DNA from: Deltaproteobacteria bacterium | GTDB taxonomy: Bacteria; Desulfobacterota; Syntrophobacteria; BM002 | DNA length: 11,090 nt | Direction of reading: 5' to 3' | Assembly (NCBI GenBank): GCA_020350905.1 | Contig: CP070843.1 | Coordinates: forward strand, 3,070,547-3,081,636 | In this document: positions 1-5,920 of the stretch, one piece after another | Position numbering within the stretch: the first letter of the stretch is position 1 | How the letters are laid out: each line of letters begins with the position of its first letter | Made by a program: the position numbers and the translations under genes | Notes under the pieces: generated by a model | The model's input: the letters and a program-made list of their open reading frames with translations, nothing else | Told to the model about the DNA's origin: nothing | Databases searched by the model: none

Positions 1-316
1 GTCCCATGCTGGCGGTCAGGACTATCTTTAGATCGGTCCGCTCCGGGATCTTAAAAGAAAACTCACCCTTTTCGTTTGTTTTGCCTTCCAAGAGTTTGGT
101 GCCAGCAGGATTGAATACCTCCACCAGTGAGTCTGTTGACTTTTTGCCGCCGGGGAAATAGCCTTCCACGAAGACCGTGTCCCCCTCAACCCAGGCGAAA
201 ACGTTTACCTTATGAGCCCAGACTTGGGATGCCATTGGCAAAGCCAAGATTATGCCAAGAGTCACGACGGTCAGGGTAACTCCCCAGCTGAGACGGGGCT
301 TGCTATCCAGTAGCAT
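1..316 (-). CDS. NikL/CbiL-like periplasmic component of an ECF Ni/Co transporter, 3'-truncated by window edge
   Basis: About 105 codons are visible; the gene runs off the left edge. The start is an ATG at 316 whose first 14 bases overlap the end of cbiM, so the two are probably translationally coupled. Residues 1-34 form a signal peptide or N-terminal anchor (charged start, hydrophobic GVTLTVVTLGIILALPMA, cleavage likely at QVWA/HKVN). The mature part begins HKVNVFAWVEGDTVFVEGYF, then GEFSFKIPER, a beta-rich fold like the carboxypeptidase regulatory-like proteins encoded beside cbiM/nikM in anaerobes. These are called NikL, NikK or CbiL and are auxiliary components of nickel/cobalt ECF transporters. 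A His at the mature N-terminus would suit metal capture at the outer membrane face; this is inference. The family call rests on the mature N-terminus and the position next to cbiM. The C-terminal part, which might show a membrane anchor, is not in the window. Confidence 0.8.
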   Translation of the reverse strand, partial: MLLDSKPRLSWGVTLTVVTLGIILALPMASQVWAHKVNVFAWVEGDTVFVEGYFPGGKKSTDSLVEVFNPAGTKLLEGKTNEKGEFSFKIPERTDLKIVLTASMG

Positions 317-917
317 GAGTTGCTCCAAGGAGCTCGGGTTTGACCTTCATGAGAAAAGCCAGGCAGAAAGCTACTACGACTCCCTCGAGAACCATCACAG
401 GAAGATGCGCCAGCACGAGAACTTTAGCTGCCTGGAGAAACGACTCTCCAGTGAATATCAGACAGAGCGCCAACAACAGAGAACTGAGCAAGACCGCAAA
501 GAAGCCACAGGCAAAAGCTAGGGTCATAGCCATCCCTGAGTGTTTGTGGGCGATACCCCGGCCAAAGAGGTAGTAGCAGAGGATGGCAGGCATGGCCATG
601 ATAAAGGTGTTGACGCCTAGGGTGGTCAATCCCCCAAACTGAAAGATCAACCCTTGGAGAGCAACCCCTACGAGAATAGCAGGAAACGCTGCCCAACCGA
701 GAACGAGTCCCAACAAACCGTTTAATACCAGATGCACAGCGGAAGGGCCGATTGGCAACCGGATGAGGGAGGCCACAAAAAAAGCCGAGGTCAATACAGC
801 CACCTGGGGAATCTTCTCATAATCCATCTTCTTTAGCCCCACCGCCACACCCGCCACCGTAAGGGCCGCTCCAGTAACAAGCACAGGTGCAGACAGTATT
901 CCTTCAGATATATGCAT
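303..917 (-). CDS. cbiM: CbiM/NikM-type substrate-specific membrane component of an ECF Ni/Co transporter
   Basis: 204 residues, the usual length of CbiM without a fused CbiN. It starts MHISEG: in the family the free amino group, Met1 and His2 help bind Ni(II) or Co(II), so the start at 917 is fixed by function. A further conserved His lies at 62 in IGPSAVHLVLNGLLG, and GGLTTLGVNT at 95-104 is a family signature. About six to seven hydrophobic segments span the protein. It captures the metal ion in the membrane and needs a CbiQ/CbiO energising module, probably encoded beyond the left edge after the NikL-like gene. A Shine-Dalgarno GAGGA lies 7 bases before the ATG. Ni versus Co cannot be settled from sequence; a LarA homologue nearby and the NikL-like partner favour nickel. 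It is monocistronic on its 5' side, with a promoter candidate at 1075-1103 and a hairpin leader. Confidence 0.95.
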   Translation of the reverse strand: MHISEGILSAPVLVTGAALTVAGVAVGLKKMDYEKIPQVAVLTSAFFVASLIRLPIGPSAVHLVLNGLLGLVLGWAAFPAILVGVALQGLIFQFGGLTTLGVNTFIMAMPAILCYYLFGRGIAHKHSGMAMTLAFACGFFAVLLSSLLLALCLIFTGESFLQAAKVLVLAHLPVMVLEGVVVAFCLAFLMKVKPELLGATHATG

Positions 918-958
918 AGCTCAATCCTCAACTGTTGTTTGGGATTGCTCAACTCAAC

Positions 959-1022
959 AAAAAAAGGTCACAGAAGCTTACCATTCCCTTACTCTCCTGA
1001 GTCCAGATAAGCCTTCGTGACC
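959..1022 (-). terminator. Terminator-like hairpin in the cbiM leader (possible attenuator)
   Basis: Read on the minus strand, GGTCACGAAGGCTTA (1022-1008) can pair with TAAGCTTCTGTGACC (980-966). The stem is about 14 bp with two single-base bulges and a 27-base loop, and is followed directly by seven T (965-959). It lies between the promoter candidate and the cbiM start codon, 42 bases before the ATG, so it would end transcription ahead of cbiM unless disrupted. No known Ni/Co, cobalamin or other riboswitch consensus was recognised. The nearest minus-strand gene upstream ends at 1486, too far for this to be its ordinary terminator. Confidence 0.55.
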
Positions 1023-1074
1023 TACTAACGAACCAAGACCCTCTTACTAGATGGGCTTCTACCCACGTTAGAAA

Positions 1075-1103
1075 AGTATTACCATCTTTGCTGACATAGT
1101 CAA
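1075..1103 (-). promoter_or_regulatory. Sigma-70-like promoter candidate for cbiM
   Basis: On the minus strand, TTGACT (1103-1098, 5 of 6 to the -35 consensus) is followed after 17 bases by AATACT (1080-1075, 4 of 6 to the -10). Transcription would start near 1068 and give a leader of about 150 bases that contains the hairpin at 959-1022. No NikR-like palindrome was seen around it. Confidence 0.4.
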
Positions 1104-1105
1104 GG

Positions 1106-1133
1106 GGATTTCGGATTGCGGATTGCGGATATA
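1106..1133. repeat. Heptamer array, GGATTGC type
   Basis: Four units in strict 7-bp phase: GGATTTC, GGATTGC, GGATTGC, GGATATA. It lies just upstream of the cbiM promoter candidate and is roughly an inverted copy of the array at 1253-1308, with a GC-rich core between them. Confidence 0.7.
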
Positions 1134-1135
1134 AT

Positions 1136-1252
1136 AAGGAAAGCAGGCAGGAGGCAGCGAGCAGCCCCGCGACAAGCTCCCCGTGTCTGCGCCCGGGACA
1201 GGCAGGCAGCCGCTTTCGCCCCATGGCTTCGGCGCGGCAAGGAGGGCAGAGG
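1136..1252. other. GC-rich non-coding core between inverted heptamer arrays
   Basis: About 117 bases clearly richer in G and C than the flanks, with runs such as CCCGCGACAAG, GCCCGGGACAGG and CTTCGGCGCGGCAAGG. It is bounded by arrays of similar heptamers in opposite orientation (1106-1133 and 1253-1308), so the whole stretch 1106-1308 looks like one composite insertion. Open frames crossing it translate the repeats and show no protein family. No RNA family was recognised. Confidence 0.4.
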
Positions 1253-1308
1253 CGAAATCTCACATCTCACATCCGCATTCAGAAATCCCAAATTCCAATA
1301 TTCAATGA
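1253..1308. repeat. Heptamer array, TCACATC type (inverted relative to 1106-1133)
   Basis: Eight units in unbroken 7-bp phase: CGAAATC, TCACATC, TCACATC, CGCATTC, AGAAATC, CCAAATT, CCAATAT, TCAATGA. The sequence drifts while the phase holds. In reverse complement the units resemble the GGATTGC array at 1106-1133 (GAtgTGA, GAATGCG). Confidence 0.7.
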
Positions 1309-1335
1309 CCCAAACATATTTGGGATTCTTTTTTT
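1284..1335 (+). terminator. Inverted repeat with T-run, terminator-like, no gene upstream
   Basis: AATCCCAAAT (1284-1293) and ATTTGGGATT (1318-1327) are perfect 10-bp inverted copies, followed by C and seven T (1329-1335). A nearer stem, CCCAAA with TTTGGG (loop CATA), ends at the same place. On the plus strand this is a good intrinsic terminator shape, yet no plus-strand gene precedes it. It may be a by-product of the repeat family, or it may block antisense transcription towards the permease gene. The rest of 1336-1485 holds only the TTTG-type heptamers and AT-rich DNA. Confidence 0.4.
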
Positions 1336-1383
1336 AGGATGATGTTGGGGTTTGCGATTTTGAATTTCGGTCATTGGGATTTG

Positions 1384-1418
1384 TTTGTTATTTGGATTTT
1401 GTGATTTGTAATTTCCAT
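1384..1418. repeat. Heptamer array, TTTGTNA type
   Basis: Five units in phase: TTTGTTA, TTTGGAT, TTTGTGA, TTTGTAA, TTTCCAT. AT-rich, in the gap between the permease gene and the cbiM leader. The unit sequence differs from the other arrays of the window while the period is the same. Confidence 0.6.
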
Positions 1419-1485
1419 CAACTTCAGCCTCTCGATATTGAGAAGGAGGAAGAGTTGAATCTGCAATCCCCTCTGCCTGGATTCT

Positions 1486-2529
1486 TTACTCTTCTTCATG
1501 TTCGTGTCTATGATAAGGGTCAGGCCAGTGTGGATGAGTATGGGTCATTGCTTTGTGTTCGTGCCGGTGGCTGTGGTATGTGGCGTGAGGCGTACCCGGG
1601 AACAAGTGATCGTGATGGCCATCGTCATGCCTATGCCAGTGCTCATGCACAGTAGCTTCATGTGGATGCGCATGTAAGTGTTGTTCAAAAAAGAGAAACA
1701 CCAAGGAGATTACAATAACCAAGGTGGCGATAATTTGAGCCAACGAAATGGCTTCTCTGAGAAAAGTTGCGGCCAAGATGACCCCAAAGAAAGGCGCACT
1801 GGAGAAGATGATCTGACTTCTAGTGGCACCAAGTTTTTGGGCTGAGGCGATGTAGAGTAAGAGGCTTATGCCATAGGAGAAAACACCAACGAAAAGAGCC
1901 GCGGCAGTCAAAGAAACTGTGGCAGTGTAAACATTCAATTGTAAGCCGATAACCAGGTTAATAATACCTGCAACCAACCCCTTCCAAAGCGTGGTCTGTG
2001 CAGGGGTGATGCCTGTGATCAAGGCAGTAAAATGATTATCCAAGCCCCAGCAAAAACAGGCCAAGGTTACCAGGAGACCTGCTTGCAGGCCGGCGTAGCC
2101 CTCGGATATGGACAAGAGCGTTGCCGCTGCCAGTGTTCCCACGGTGGCCACCCAGGCGTGGGTGCTTAGCTTATCTCGAAAAACAAGATATCCGAAAAGA
2201 ACGGTGGCAATGAGTTCCAGATTGAGCCAAAGGGACACCGAAGCAGATGACGCGAGTTTGAGGCCGAAGAGTAAAAGAACCGGTCCGACGACGCCACCCA
2301 AACTAATGGCCCCCAGGAGGCGAAGAGCCGTCTTGCGATCCAATTTCCACGGCCAAGAAAACTTCCTCTCCTTGACTATCAGCGGGATAACCCCGAAGGC
2401 TGCGCCCAAGTAGAGCAGCCCGGCCAGCTGAAAAGTGGGCAGTGTCTGCAATAGTTTTTTACTAGCAGGTGTTGCCGCACCAAACAAAAGCGCAGCTAGA
2501 AAAGCCATGACTAGTGGAAATTTGGACAT
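1486..2529 (-). CDS. DMT-superfamily (EamA) permease with His-rich C-terminal tail
   Basis: 347 residues. Residues 1-281 form about ten hydrophobic segments in two EamA halves (for example 5-22, 33-52, 70-92, 98-117, 125-142, 150-170, 182-198, 205-230, 238-257, 263-281). The GATP near the start and SQIIFSSAPFFGVILAATFLREA near 238-260 are typical of drug/metabolite transporters. Residues 282-347 are an unusual hydrophilic tail with 22 His in 66 residues, many as HxH (HLHAHPH, HEHWHRH, HSHRHEH, HTHPHWP), ending HEHEEE. Such tails bind Ni, Co, Zn or Cu; here it should lie in the cytoplasm if the ten-segment topology holds. The substrate is unknown. Metal efflux or uptake, or a metal-buffered metabolite carrier, are possible given cbiM downstream on the same strand and a LarA homologue divergently upstream. 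No clear Shine-Dalgarno precedes the ATG. Confidence 0.9.
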   Translation of the reverse strand: MSKFPLVMAFLAALLFGAATPASKKLLQTLPTFQLAGLLYLGAAFGVIPLIVKERKFSWPWKLDRKTALRLLGAISLGGVVGPVLLLFGLKLASSASVSLWLNLELIATVLFGYLVFRDKLSTHAWVATVGTLAAATLLSISEGYAGLQAGLLVTLACFCWGLDNHFTALITGITPAQTTLWKGLVAGIINLVIGLQLNVYTATVSLTAAALFVGVFSYGISLLLYIASAQKLGATRSQIIFSSAPFFGVILAATFLREAISLAQIIATLVIVISLVFLFFEQHLHAHPHEATVHEHWHRHDDGHHDHLFPGTPHATYHSHRHEHKAMTHTHPHWPDPYHRHEHEEE

Positions 2530-2575
2530 GATAGATCAATGTGTGCTCAAGGTCTCTATCTAATGCTTATTTACT

Positions 2576-2603
2576 AATATAAGGACGATAGGCAGATTTA
2601 CAA
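2576..2603 (-). promoter_or_regulatory. Promoter candidate for the His-rich permease
   Basis: On the minus strand, TTGTAA (2603-2598, 4 of 6) and TATATT (2581-2576, 5 of 6) are 16 bases apart, giving a leader of about 40 bases before the ATG at 2529. The rest of the 2530-2880 gap holds the two palindromes at 2684-2763 and the larA-side signals. Confidence 0.35.
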
Positions 2604-2683
2604 AAAAGATCTTCTCAAAAGTAAGGCTGATCAAGAATCCAGTCTCAGAATCCTTTACAGTTCTATCTTATTTCAATCCCCGC

Positions 2684-2722
2684 CGGAGTTTATCCCGCAC
2701 TTGATGCGGGACCAGAATGACA
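2684..2722. repeat. Palindromic intergenic element, half A (ends AGAATGACA)
   Basis: CGGAGTTTATCC at 2684-2695, then a hairpin CCCGCA-CTTGA-TGCGGG (2694-2710), then AGAATGACA (2714-2722). In reverse complement it starts TGTCATTCTGGTCCCGCA, a form common among dispersed bacterial extragenic palindromes. The same outer sequences, CGGAGTTTATCC and AGAATGACA, bound the right part of the element at 9638-9752, so the two are related. Confidence 0.65.
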
Positions 2723-2738
2723 AACTAGTGCATATAAT

Positions 2739-2763
2739 CGTCATTTCCGCGAAAGCGGGAATT
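2739..2763. repeat. Palindromic intergenic element, half B (CGTCATTTCCGC...)
   Basis: CGTCATT followed by a hairpin with stem CCGC/GCGG and loop GAAA (2747-2758), then GAATT. It is one base short of the frequent form with CCCGC in the stem. It lies 16 bases from half A and in opposite orientation, so the GTCAT ends of the two halves face each other. Confidence 0.6.
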
Positions 2764-2823
2764 TAGGTAGAATAGGGCCTCAGAAGATGATATGGCTCAA
2801 TTATTGAGCAGTCTCGATTCAAA

Positions 2824-2859
2824 TGCAAATTTGCGTATCTAAATTCTGCAGGTTATAAG
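2824..2859 (+). promoter_or_regulatory. Possible promoter and operator-like palindrome before larA
   Basis: GCAAATTTGC (2825-2834) is a perfect 10-bp palindrome overlapping a weak -35 (TTGCGT, 2831-2836). After 17 bases comes TATAAG (2854-2859, 5 of 6 to the -10). The start point would fall only about 15 bases before the larA ATG and almost on its Shine-Dalgarno GGGGAGG (2864-2870), which weakens the promoter reading. The palindrome could be an operator; no regulator was identified. Confidence 0.25.
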
Positions 2860-2880
2860 AATTGGGGAGGTAAAACAAAG

Positions 2881-4173
2881 ATGTACCGCGTACCTTTTGG
2901 CAGGACATATCTTGACTTTGAGCTGCCAGCAAAGATGAGCGGCACCTACGCAGCCTTCCGCCCAGTGGAGCCGCTAGCCGACGTAGAGAAAGCCATTGAC
3001 AAAGCCCTGGCTGACCCCATCAACTCCCCACCTTTGAGTGAACTGGCTAAAAAGGGCGATACCGTTTGTATTGTCTTCACTGATATTACCCGGAACACTC
3101 CGGAGCACCTCCTGGTTCCCGCACTCTTGGCCGAATTGCAAACTGCCGGTGTGCGTGATGAGGACATTACCCTGCTCTGCGGTACCGGCCTGCACCGGCC
3201 AAGCACGCCGCAGGAAAAGGTAATCAAGCTCGGGCAGTCGATTGTTGACCGCTACCGAGTTTTGGACCACGAACCGTTCAACCTGGCCGGACTAGAAGAC
3301 CTGGGAATCACGGAAAGTGGCATTCCCCTTTCCGTAAATAATGTTGCGTACCGAGCGGATCTGTTGATTGCCACCGGGATTGTTGAGCCCCACCAGTACG
3401 CCGGTTATTCAGGAGGCCCCAAGACTCTCGCCATAGGTGCGGCCGGGGAATCAATGATCGCCCACACCCACGGTCCCCAGATGGTTGATCACCCGGGGAC
3501 GCGGCTGGGCAAAATAGAGGGAAACATCTTTCACCAGGCGGTTACCGAAGCGGCCCGGCGCGCGGGTCTGGACTTTATCCTGAACGTGGTCCAGGATAAC
3601 CATAAAAGACCAGTGGCCATCTTCGCCGGTACGCCAGAAGATACTTTTGAGGAGTTAGTCAAGGCTGCCAAAGGGCTGTATGAGGTCCCCATCCAGCAAG
3701 AATATGATGTGGTGGTAGCTGGGGTTGGCTTCCCCAAAGATATGAACGTCTATCAGGCGAGCCGGGCTGCCAGTCAACTTTTTTTTGCCCCTGCTTCAGT
3801 AGTAAAAGATGGGTCCGTTTTTATCATCCCCGCTCCTACTCCGGAAGGGGCAGGCCAGGGGGAGGGTGAGCGGCGGTTTTTGGAAACCATGCGTAGCGGT
3901 ATCGATATGGTCTCTCTGCTGGCTGAACTAAGGCGCAGCGGCTACCCCCCCGGGGCCCAACGGGCATTTGTCATGGCCAAAGTCTTGGCAAAGAACCATG
4001 TCATCATTGTTGGGACCGAGACACCTGAGGTGGTGCGCCAGCTCCACATGATTCCGGCTGCCGACATGGACGAAGCCTTTCGGATCGCTGTCTCCAAGAT
4101 CGGCCGGAATGAATTGGAAGTGCTGATCGTCCCTCAGGCCCTTCTAACACTCCCAGTTGGGAGAAGCGGCTAA
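2881..4173 (+). CDS. larA: LarA-family nickel-pincer enzyme (lactate/2-hydroxyacid racemase-like)
   Basis: 430 residues, full length for the LarA (DUF2088) family, which racemises or epimerises 2-hydroxyacids with the nickel-pincer nucleotide cofactor. Compared from memory with Lactobacillus plantarum LarA: Asp72/Arg75 correspond to D68/R71 in FTDITRN; catalytic His108 to H105 in GTGLHRPST; His174 to H171 and the cofactor-linked Lys184 to K181 in EPHQYAGYSGGPK; the Ni ligand His200 to H197 in AHTH. All are kept with near-constant offset. The substrate-pocket YQxxK (Gln295, Lys298) reads YQASR here (Q292, R295), so the Lys is Arg. The substrate may therefore be a 2-hydroxyacid other than lactate. 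A strong GGGGAGG lies 10 bases before the ATG. The cofactor genes larB, larC and larE are not in the window and must be elsewhere if the enzyme is active. The cytoplasmic enzyme would depend on Ni import, which the cbiM system could supply. Confidence 0.92.
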   Translation: MYRVPFGRTYLDFELPAKMSGTYAAFRPVEPLADVEKAIDKALADPINSPPLSELAKKGDTVCIVFTDITRNTPEHLLVPALLAELQTAGVRDEDITLLCGTGLHRPSTPQEKVIKLGQSIVDRYRVLDHEPFNLAGLEDLGITESGIPLSVNNVAYRADLLIATGIVEPHQYAGYSGGPKTLAIGAAGESMIAHTHGPQMVDHPGTRLGKIEGNIFHQAVTEAARRAGLDFILNVVQDNHKRPVAIFAGTPEDTFEELVKAAKGLYEVPIQQEYDVVVAGVGFPKDMNVYQASRAASQLFFAPASVVKDGSVFIIPAPTPEGAGQGEGERRFLETMRSGIDMVSLLAELRRSGYPPGAQRAFVMAKVLAKNHVIIVGTETPEVVRQLHMIPAADMDEAFRIAVSKIGRNELEVLIVPQALLTLPVGRSG

Positions 4174-4512
4174 AAGTTCACTGCATCTCCCTTCCCGCTT
4201 ACACAAGTGCCCAGCAATAATCAGCTTTTTTTCCTCAACAAGTTCCACCGGTGAATGGTGGAGGATACTGGTTCTTAAGCATCTCTATGGATATACTTGA
4301 ACAAGTGTTGTGCACCGCGAATTGAAAATCAGCCCACAACGCGGTGGGCAATGGACAACCCACATTTCTTGATAATGTTGACAAGTCCACATAGTGTGTC
4401 TTAGCTTACAAAGCAACCTGCTCATTTACTAAGGTGTCAGGTGTCGGTAAAAAGAAACATAGAAGCTGAAACCTGAACACTGAACACTGAAACCCACAAT
4501 TAAGGTAATTAC
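4174..4512. other. Gene-free gap between larA and the S51 fusion gene
   Basis: No open frame with family support. Visible are a 7-bp inverted repeat CACCGCG/CGCGGTG (4313-4319 and 4340-4346), a perfect -35 hexamer TTGACA at 4378-4383 with only weak -10 choices 16-18 bases on (for example TAGCTT), and the heptamer arrays at 4434-4493. No convincing terminator follows larA: the seven T near 4226 lack a good stem. The Shine-Dalgarno of the next gene is AAGGT, 6 bases before its ATG. Confidence 0.5.
4434..4493. repeat. Inverted pair of heptamer arrays, GTGTCAG and CTGAACA types
   Basis: Two units GTGTCAG, GTGTCGG (4434-4447), an 18-base spacer, then four units CTGAAAC, CTGAACA, CTGAACA, CTGAAAC (4466-4493). 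The second array in reverse complement (TGTTCAG) resembles the first, so the stretch can fold on itself. It ends 19 bases before the next start codon. Confidence 0.7.
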
Positions 4513-5766
4513 ATGTCAACGAAGAAGGGCATCATCGCACTGATGGGTTCGGGTGAACTCACTGCTACCATGGTTGAGGTCCATAAAGAACTCCTGGTTG
4601 AGTTGGCCGGGCCACCGCAAGCCATATTCCTGGATACACCGGCAGGCTTTCAGCTCAATGTGGACCAGCTTTCCGAAAGAGCCACAGAGTACTTCCGCCA
4701 GCATGTACAACAAGACATGTCCATCGTTTCCTTCAAGTCCAAGGAGAAGTGTACGCCATTGGAGGCGGAGCAGGCCTTTCACGCCATGCGGGAAGCGAAT
4801 TTTTTTCTGATCGGACCTGGGAGTCCCAGCTACGCAGTGCGCCAATGGCAGGAAACAGCCATTCCAGAGATTCTTACCAAGCGGGTGGAAGCTGGAGGTT
4901 GCCTGGTCGCTGCCAGTGCAGCGGCCCTTACGGTGGGACGCTTCACCCTTCCCGTGTATGAGATTTATAAAGTGGGCGAAGAACTACATTGGGTGCAAGG
5001 GATGAATATTCTCGAGCACTTCGGTTTCAATCTCGTGGTGATACCCCATTGGAACAATGCGGAAGGGGGGACCCATGACACGAGATTCTGTTTCATGGGT
5101 GAGTCGCGTTTTGAAAAACTTGAGTCTCTCCTACCGGAAGAGGTCTCCATCTTTGGTTTAGACGAACACACGGCCTGCCTCATTGATCTCGATAAAAACG
5201 AAGCTGTAATAAAGGGGCTTGGCAGGGTGACACTGCGACGCCGGGGGGGCGAGATCGTCTTTGCAAAGGGAGATCGATTTTCTCTTGATATCCTCCGAGG
5301 GGAAGAAATAGGGGGGGCATGGAGATCTACAACTCAAGAAACGACAGAGGTGGAACCATCGACTGATAGGCAGGAAAAGTCTTTTTGGGACACGGTTCAT
5401 GACATACAAACAGCCTTTCATACAGGTCTGAAGAAAGGCGAGCAGAGGGAAACGACCAATGCCCTTCTTGAGCTTGATCGGACCATCTGGCAGGCAAAAC
5501 AGGATCTTGAAAATGAAGAGTTCATCTCGCAAGCAAGAGAAGTTCTCAGAGATCTTATAGTCCTATTTGGTATGGAGCTCGAGTCTTCTCCAAGAGACAA
5601 GACTGCTTTGTTCGCTCCCTTGATAGGGGAGCTGCTGGACTTGCGCGACAGATTCAGACAGCACAAACAGTGGCAGGAGGCCGATGCGGTTCGAGACAGC
5701 CTCCAGCGGGCGGACATACTGGTGGAAGATACGGAGGACGGTACCCGCTGGCGATTTAAGTCTTAG
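4513..5766 (+). CDS. Peptidase-S51/cyanophycinase-like domain fused to a CysRS-like C-terminal region
   Basis: 417 residues in two parts. Residues 1-265 look like the class I glutamine-amidotransferase-like fold of peptidase E and cyanophycinase: MGSGELT at 11-17, LIGPGSPSY at 99-107, a nucleophile-elbow-like CLVAASAAALTVG at 130-142 with Ser135 where the family usually has SAGA, a possible partner His179 in IPHWNN, and FGLDEHTACLID at 214-225. After a polar linker, residues about 290-417 match the helical C-terminus of cysteinyl-tRNA synthetase: a DALR-like part (about 295-356), then LLDLRDRFRQHKQWQEADAV, RDSLQRADILVED and TEDGTRWRF, close to the CysRS pattern R..R..KDF..AD.IRD.L...GI.LEDT..GTRW. 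No aminoacylation domain (HIGH, KMSKS) is present. The substrate is unknown; protease, amidase and tRNA-directed roles are all open. It has no signal peptide, so it is likely cytoplasmic. Confidence 0.85.
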   Translation: MSTKKGIIALMGSGELTATMVEVHKELLVELAGPPQAIFLDTPAGFQLNVDQLSERATEYFRQHVQQDMSIVSFKSKEKCTPLEAEQAFHAMREANFFLIGPGSPSYAVRQWQETAIPEILTKRVEAGGCLVAASAAALTVGRFTLPVYEIYKVGEELHWVQGMNILEHFGFNLVVIPHWNNAEGGTHDTRFCFMGESRFEKLESLLPEEVSIFGLDEHTACLIDLDKNEAVIKGLGRVTLRRRGGEIVFAKGDRFSLDILRGEEIGGAWRSTTQETTEVEPSTDRQEKSFWDTVHDIQTAFHTGLKKGEQRETTNALLELDRTIWQAKQDLENEEFISQAREVLRDLIVLFGMELESSPRDKTALFAPLIGELLDLRDRFRQHKQWQEADAVRDSLQRADILVEDTEDGTRWRFKS

Positions 5767-5770
5767 AGAA

Positions 5771-5890
5771 GTAGTCAGTGGTCTGTAGCCAGAATCCAGA
5801 GAGGCATACGGCTTAAGGCTCAGGGCGCAAAGAAAAAATCTAGTCTTTTACTGCCTTGTGCCTTGCGCCTTTCATAATTCGCAATCCGAA
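5771..5890. repeat. Heptamer arrays filling the gap after the S51 fusion gene
   Basis: GTAGTCA, GTGGTCT, GTAGCCA, GAATCCA (5771-5798) start 4 bases after the stop codon. AGGCTCA, GGGCGCA follow around 5815-5829. Then come TGCCTTG, TGCCTTG, CGCCTTT (5852-5872), which are an inverted match to the second group (GGCGCAA 5824-5830 pairs with TTGCGCC 5863-5869), and ATTCGCA, ATCCGAA (5877-5890). Nearly the whole 154-bp gap is made of such units. No clear terminator or promoter is visible apart from CATAAT at 5873-5878, which lacks a -35. Confidence 0.65.
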
Positions 5891-5920
5891 TTCGCTTCGG
5901 CTCAAAAGGATATATGAAGA

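Noticed and set aside
918..1105. Cobalamin or NiCo riboswitch, or NikR operator, before cbiM
   Set aside because: I searched the leader for the conserved cores of these and found none; only an unassigned hairpin remains.
949..1263. 104-codon open frame on the minus strand upstream of cbiM
   Set aside because: It runs through the GC-rich core, the heptamer array, the promoter candidate and the hairpin; it has no family likeness and its composition follows the repeats.
1116..1337. Plus-strand open frame of 73 codons ending at the T-run
   Set aside because: Lies wholly in repeat DNA with no ribosome-binding site and no protein family.
1456..1655. Plus-strand frame after a good AGGAGG at 1444-1449
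   Set aside because: It is antisense to the His-rich tail of the permease and has no family support.
4221..4233. Intrinsic terminator for larA at the seven-T run
   Set aside because: The bases before the T-run do not form a convincing stem.
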